64,000 bases of DNA from an uncultured Microbulbifer sp. (GTDB lineage Bacteria > Pseudomonadota > Gammaproteobacteria > Pseudomonadales > Cellvibrionaceae): NCBI RefSeq assembly GCF_947504145.1, contig NZ_CANNGQ010000002.1, positions 558,001 to 622,000 on the forward strand, written 5' to 3'. This document shows, one piece after another, positions 60,349 through 64,000 of this stretch. The position numbers and the translations under genes are program-made. Each line of letters begins with the position of its first letter. Position 1 is the stretch's first letter. The notes below the pieces were generated by a model that saw only the letters and a program-made list of their open reading frames with translations, had not been told where the DNA came from and did no database searches.

Positions 60349-63252
60349 ATGCCCCGCAACCTTACCGCCTCCCTGGCGCTGCTGACCGCACTTTCCATCC
60401 CGGCTCCCGGCCTGTTCGGCTGCGACCGCTCCAATGCCCAGTCCGAGCCGAAGCCACAAACAGAGGCGGCGTCAAAAGCCCCGGCCGAGCAAGAGACCAA
60501 GCCAGATTTCTCCATCGACTACCAGCAGTTCCAGCTGGAGAACGGCCTCAATGTGCTTTTCCACATCGACCGCTCCGATCCGGTGGTGGCGGTGTCGCTG
60601 ACCGCCCATGTCGGCTCGGCGCGGGAGAAGGAAGGGCGCACCGGCTTTGCGCACCTGTTCGAGCACTTGCTGTTCCTGGAGTCGGAGAACCTGGGCAAGG
60701 GCGGGCTGGATGCGATGAGTGCGCGTATTGGCGGTTCCGGGGCCAATGGTTCCACTTCCCGGGATGTCACCAATTACTACCAGACGGTGCCCAAGGATGC
60801 ACTGGAGAAGATGCTGTGGGCGGAGGCGGACAAGCTGGGCTGGTTTATCAATACGGTGACCGACCCGGTGCTGGCGAAAGAAAAGCAGGTGGTGAAGAAC
60901 GAGAAGCGCCAGGGTGTGGATAACCGCCCCTATGGCCACAGCCAGTATGTGGTCGATCGCAACCTCTACCCGGAGGGCCACCCCTACAGCTGGCAGGTGA
61001 TCGGTTCGCTGGAGGATCTGGACAATGCCACCCTGGACGATGTGAAGACCTTCTTCCGCCGCTGGTATGTGCCCAACAATGTGACCTTGGTGGTGGCCGG
61101 AGATTTTGATCCCAAAGAGGCCAAGGCGCTGGTGCAGAAGTACTTTGGTGAGATCCCCGCGGGGGAGGCCATCGAGCGTGCGCCCAAGCAGCCGGTCACC
61201 CTGAAGGAAACCAGGCGACTGTATTACGAGGATAACTTTGCCCGCCAGCCCCAGCTGAGTATGGCCTGGCCGACGGTGCCGCGTTACAGCGCAGACAGTT
61301 ACCCGCTGGCGGTACTGTCGGCATATCTCTCCGTCGGCAAACGCGCGCCTCTGTATCGGGTGCTGGTGGAAGACGAGCAGCTGACCGCGTATGTGGCCAT
61401 GAGTGCCTATGAATCGGAGCTGGCGGGACAGATGCAACTGGAAGTGCAGGCGTTTGCCGGTGGCAATCTGGACGATGTGTATAAGGGTATCGAGAAAGGC
61501 TTTGCCCTGTTTGAAAAAGAGGGTATTGCGGAAGAGGACCTGGAACGAATCAAGGCGGGCCAGGAAGTGGCGTTTTATAACAGCCTCTCCAGTGTGCTGG
61601 GCAAGGGCTTCCAACTGGCCCAGTATCAGATTTACGCGGATGACCCGGGTTATGTGAGCAAGGATATCGAGCGGTTGCTGGCGGTCACCGGGGAGGACGT
61701 AAAGCGGGTGTACGACAAGTACATCAAGAACAAGCCCTATGTGGCGACGAGCTTTGTCCCCAAGGGGGAAAAGGCGCTGGCGCTGTCCGGTTCCACGGCC
61801 GCGCAGGTTGTGGAAGAGAAGGTTGTCAATGGCGCGGAAGCACAGTTCGATGCCTCCGCCAGTGCCGAGTACGAGAAAACCCCGTCGAAGATCGACCGCT
61901 CCAAAGAGCCGGCGTACGGTGATCCGGCGCAGACCACAGTGCCGGACGTATGGCAGGGCAAGCTCGAGAACGGGATCGAAGTTTTCGGTATCGAAAACAG
62001 TGAAGTGCCGGTTGTGACCTTCAGCCTGGTGATTGACGGCGGTATGTTGCAGGAGAGCATCGACAAGACCGGTGTTGCCAACCTCACCGCCATGTTGATG
62101 GAGCGCGGGACCAAAAATCGCACTCCGGAAGAGCTGGAAACGGCGATCCAGAAACTCGGCGCCAGCATCAGTGTTTCTGCCGGGCAGGATGCGTTCCGCT
62201 TTGATGTGACCACCCTGGCGCGCAACTTCAATGAAGTGTTCGCGCTGTTGCAGGAAATGCTGCTGGAGCCGCGCTGGGACGAGAAGGAGCTGGTACTGGC
62301 GAAGAAGAGTGTTACCAGCCAGATCAAACGCGCGGAAGGGGAGCCCAATGCCATTGCCCGCAAGACCTTTGCACGCCTGCTGCACGGCAAAAACAGTATC
62401 CGCGGATACAGCGGTCTGGGCACCGAGCAATCCGTGGCGGCGATTACCATGGATGATCTCAAGGCCTACTACAAAAATTACCTGTCGCCGTCTGTGGCTA
62501 ACGCCCATGTGGTGGGGGATATCACCCGCGGTGATTTCCTGAAGTCTGCCGGGCAGCTGGCCAAAGAATGGCCGGCTAAACCCGTAAAAATCCCCAATCC
62601 CGCATCCGAACCGGCTGCGCCAGGAATCTATTTTGTGGATGTGGCGGATGCCAAGCAGTCGGTACTGCGCATCGGCCGCCTGGTGATGCCTGTAGTGTCG
62701 GAGGATTACTATCCGGCGGTGTTCACCAATTATATTCTCGGCGGTGGCGGCTTTGCCTCCCGTCTTACTCAGGAGCTGCGCGAGGGCAAGGGATATACCT
62801 ACGGTATCGGCTCCAGTGTCAGCGGCGGAAAGACGGAAGGCCAGTTCGCCATCGGCACCGGTGTGCGCGCCAATGTTACCGCGGATTCCACACAGCTGAT
62901 TCACGACATTCTCAAGCAGTACGCGCCAACCTATTCAGAAAAGGATCTGGAAACCTCCCGCTCCTACCTGGTGCGCGCTAATACCCGCGCGTTTGAAACG
63001 GCGCGGGCCAAACTCGGCCTGCTGGAAAGCATGAGCGAATACGGCTGGCCCGCAGACTACGTGCGCGAGCGCGAAGCGACCGCCGAGGCGATGACTATTC
63101 CGAAAGTGCAGAAGATTGCCGAGGAATATATGCAGCCAGATTCGATGATCTGGCTGGTAGTGGGCGACCGCGCAACCCAGTTCTCCGGCCTGGAAAAACT
63201 GGGATTAGGGGAGGTGACGTTGCTCAAGCCAGGTGAGGATACGCCGCATTAA
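60349..63252 (+). CDS. M16 family zinc metallopeptidase, two-unit (pitrilysin/insulinase type) lipoprotein
   Basis: 967 residues. Export signal with a lipobox-like L-F-G-C (Cys25) and a Glu/Lys/Ala linker to about 52. The N-terminal M16 unit has the inverted zinc motif H-L-F-E-H (102-106) and a downstream E-K-Q-V-V-K-N-E-K that supplies the third ligand. A second, inactive-type M16 unit occupies about 540-950 (G-V-A-N-L-T-A-M-L, G-G-G-G-F-A-S-R-L). Single-chain two-unit proteins of this kind degrade peptides in the periplasm or at the outer membrane. AAGGAT lies upstream of the ATG. Confidence 0.9.
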   Translation: MPRNLTASLALLTALSIPAPGLFGCDRSNAQSEPKPQTEAASKAPAEQETKPDFSIDYQQFQLENGLNVLFHIDRSDPVVAVSLTAHVGSAREKEGRTGFAHLFEHLLFLESENLGKGGLDAMSARIGGSGANGSTSRDVTNYYQTVPKDALEKMLWAEADKLGWFINTVTDPVLAKEKQVVKNEKRQGVDNRPYGHSQYVVDRNLYPEGHPYSWQVIGSLEDLDNATLDDVKTFFRRWYVPNNVTLVVAGDFDPKEAKALVQKYFGEIPAGEAIERAPKQPVTLKETRRLYYEDNFARQPQLSMAWPTVPRYSADSYPLAVLSAYLSVGKRAPLYRVLVEDEQLTAYVAMSAYESELAGQMQLEVQAFAGGNLDDVYKGIEKGFALFEKEGIAEEDLERIKAGQEVAFYNSLSSVLGKGFQLAQYQIYADDPGYVSKDIERLLAVTGEDVKRVYDKYIKNKPYVATSFVPKGEKALALSGSTAAQVVEEKVVNGAEAQFDASASAEYEKTPSKIDRSKEPAYGDPAQTTVPDVWQGKLENGIEVFGIENSEVPVVTFSLVIDGGMLQESIDKTGVANLTAMLMERGTKNRTPEELETAIQKLGASISVSAGQDAFRFDVTTLARNFNEVFALLQEMLLEPRWDEKELVLAKKSVTSQIKRAEGEPNAIARKTFARLLHGKNSIRGYSGLGTEQSVAAITMDDLKAYYKNYLSPSVANAHVVGDITRGDFLKSAGQLAKEWPAKPVKIPNPASEPAAPGIYFVDVADAKQSVLRIGRLVMPVVSEDYYPAVFTNYILGGGGFASRLTQELREGKGYTYGIGSSVSGGKTEGQFAIGTGVRANVTADSTQLIHDILKQYAPTYSEKDLETSRSYLVRANTRAFETARAKLGLLESMSEYGWPADYVREREATAEAMTIPKVQKIAEEYMQPDSMIWLVVGDRATQFSGLEKLGLGEVTLLKPGEDTPH

Positions 63253-63279
63253 ACAGGTGCTTCAGATCCAGCCTTTTGA

Positions 63280-63522
63280 TCAGCGTTTTACCCAGGGATT
63301 GTCGTCGGTAAAGGTCGTGATATACAGCGCTTCCACCTTATCTCTTGCCCAGGGCGTCTTGCGCAGAAATTTGAGGCTGGATTTTATCGACGGGTCTTTT
63401 TTGAAGCAGTTGATGTCGATTCGCTCAGCCAGCCCTTCCCAGCCGTAGTGTGCTTCCAGCTCTTCCACGATAGTGGCCAGCTTGATGCCGTGGAGGGGGT
63501 TGTTGGGCTGGGAATCGTGCAT
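63280..63522 (-). CDS. VF530 family protein (DUF2132)
   Basis: 80 residues: [10 protein letters not shown]-x-[33 protein letters not shown]. This is the highly conserved VF530 family, which has a DNA-binding-like fold; biological role unknown. It converges on the M16 gene with 27 bp between stops. Confidence 0.9.
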   Translation of the reverse strand: MHDSQPNNPLHGIKLATIVEELEAHYGWEGLAERIDINCFKKDPSIKSSLKFLRKTPWARDKVEALYITTFTDDNPWVKR

Positions 63523-63666
63523 ACCGTGAATACTCTTTGGTGTGGGAGCGTATACCTTGAGTAACTCCCGGAAAATGATCAGCCCATTATCTCATTAGTG
63601 CATGCATAAATCCGCTGCACCTGGGGATCTGGGCAGGCGTGAGATATTGCCACTGGGCGCGACCGG

Positions 63667-64000
63667 TTAGAAGTGCGTATTGACGGCGGTATCGGGTATG
63701 TCATCGCCTTTGCGCTCCGGCACAGAGTAGGCCACACCCCGGCACTCCATATAGGTTTGGCAGGCCCCATAGGCGGCGGTGCCGCAAGCCTCAACAACCA
63801 GGCCATTTCCCCCCATTTTTTGCGTGCGTACTTTCAGGTCCCGAACCAGAGCAGATTTGCTCGCCTTGCGCTCGTTGATCTTTTCCTGGCAGTAGGACGC
63901 TTCCACAAAGCCCAGGGTAGTGGCGTTGTACTGGCTGATTTCAGAAATTGTATATTCCCGAACAATTGAGGCGCCGATACGGTCGGAAACATAGGGCCCG
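63667..64000 (-). CDS. RcsF-like outer-membrane stress sensor protein, 5' end outside window
   Basis: The frame is open to the right edge; a GTG at 63906 is only an internal codon of a longer protein. The visible 110 residues include S-D-R-I-G-A-S, T-T-L-G-F-V-E-A-S-Y-C-Q, an amphipathic helix, K-M-G-G-N-G-L-V-V-E-A-C and G-A-C-Q-T-Y-M-E-C-R-G-V-A. The four cysteines and the L-G-x-V...C...A-x-x-M-x-x-N-x-[VL]...C...C...C-x-G-x-A pattern match RcsF, the lipoprotein that signals envelope stress. Whether an Rcs phosphorelay exists in this organism is not seen here. Confidence 0.6.
   Translation of the reverse strand, partial: GPYVSDRIGASIVREYTISEISQYNATTLGFVEASYCQEKINERKASKSALVRDLKVRTQKMGGNGLVVEACGTAAYGACQTYMECRGVAYSVPERKGDDIPDTAVNTHF

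Noticed and set aside
60472..62904. An 810-codon open frame on the minus strand inside the M16 peptidase gene
   Set aside because: The plus frame encodes a complete M16 peptidase with its zinc motif. The minus frame is a high-GC shadow with His/Arg/Gly-rich composition and no domain.

Overview
The window looks like chromosomal DNA of a GC-rich marine gammaproteobacterium of the Cellvibrionales type, close to Microbulbifer or Saccharophagus. This rests on polyserine linkers in secreted proteins and lipoproteins, a GH94-type phosphorylase beside a sugar:cation symporter, and housekeeping genes (serA, rhlE, puuC, ybiT, cspA-like) that read as gammaproteobacterial. This is an inference; no rRNA, tRNA or other strong taxonomic marker was seen.

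Layout. 0-8.3 kb: metabolic and housekeeping genes (alpha/beta hydrolase, rarD, serA, FAH-family hydrolase, short asparaginase-like protein, puuC, RcnB/CigR-like protein, SpoIIAA-like STAS protein, TerC). 8.4-23.5 kb: envelope and secreted proteins, namely two paralogous secreted serine hydrolases with different linkers, a lytic transglycosylase with two solute-binding domains, RidA, a very large polyserine lipoprotein followed by a probable outer-membrane barrel, a transglutaminase/TPR lipoprotein and an orphan lipoprotein. 23.5-31.9 kb: DUF3574 lipoprotein, ABC half-exporter, cold-shock protein, catabolic-type acetolactate synthase, ABC-F protein YbiT, acyltransferase, glyoxalase-fold protein. 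32.2-34.9 kb: a tight two-gene cassette of unknown function pairing a 552-residue protein with a protein carrying a caspase/CHAT/DUF4347-like His...Cys arrangement; this is the most interesting unexplained unit. 34.9-48 kb: methyltransferase-like, cold-shock/DUF1294, esterase and PH-domain genes on the minus strand; an ECF42-type sigma factor with its YCII/DGPF and SRPBCC genes; a WYL regulator divergent from a glutathione transferase; rhlE; a DUF1254/DUF1214 protein; a polytopic membrane protein. 48-52 kb: a phosphorylase/symporter operon for a disaccharide.

52-60.3 kb is accessory in character, with lower GC, small and orphan genes and long non-coding stretches. It holds a zeta-like toxin with a small partner gene, a glyoxalase-fold protein, an EF-hand outer-membrane protein, a secreted HExxH protein, a frameshifted DJ-1/PfpI gene and an AT-rich SIR2-family gene resembling antiphage NADases. 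A degenerate repeat of about 90 bp occurs at 55.66 and 60.02 kb, on either side of the second half of this region. 60.3-64 kb returns to core-like genes: a two-unit M16 peptidase, a VF530-type protein and the 3' part of an RcsF-like gene running off the window.

Two genes (CSD/DUF1294 and DJ-1) are each broken by an apparent single missing base in a short homopolymer, which may be real mutation or sequence error. No CRISPR array, insertion sequence, rRNA or tRNA was recognised.
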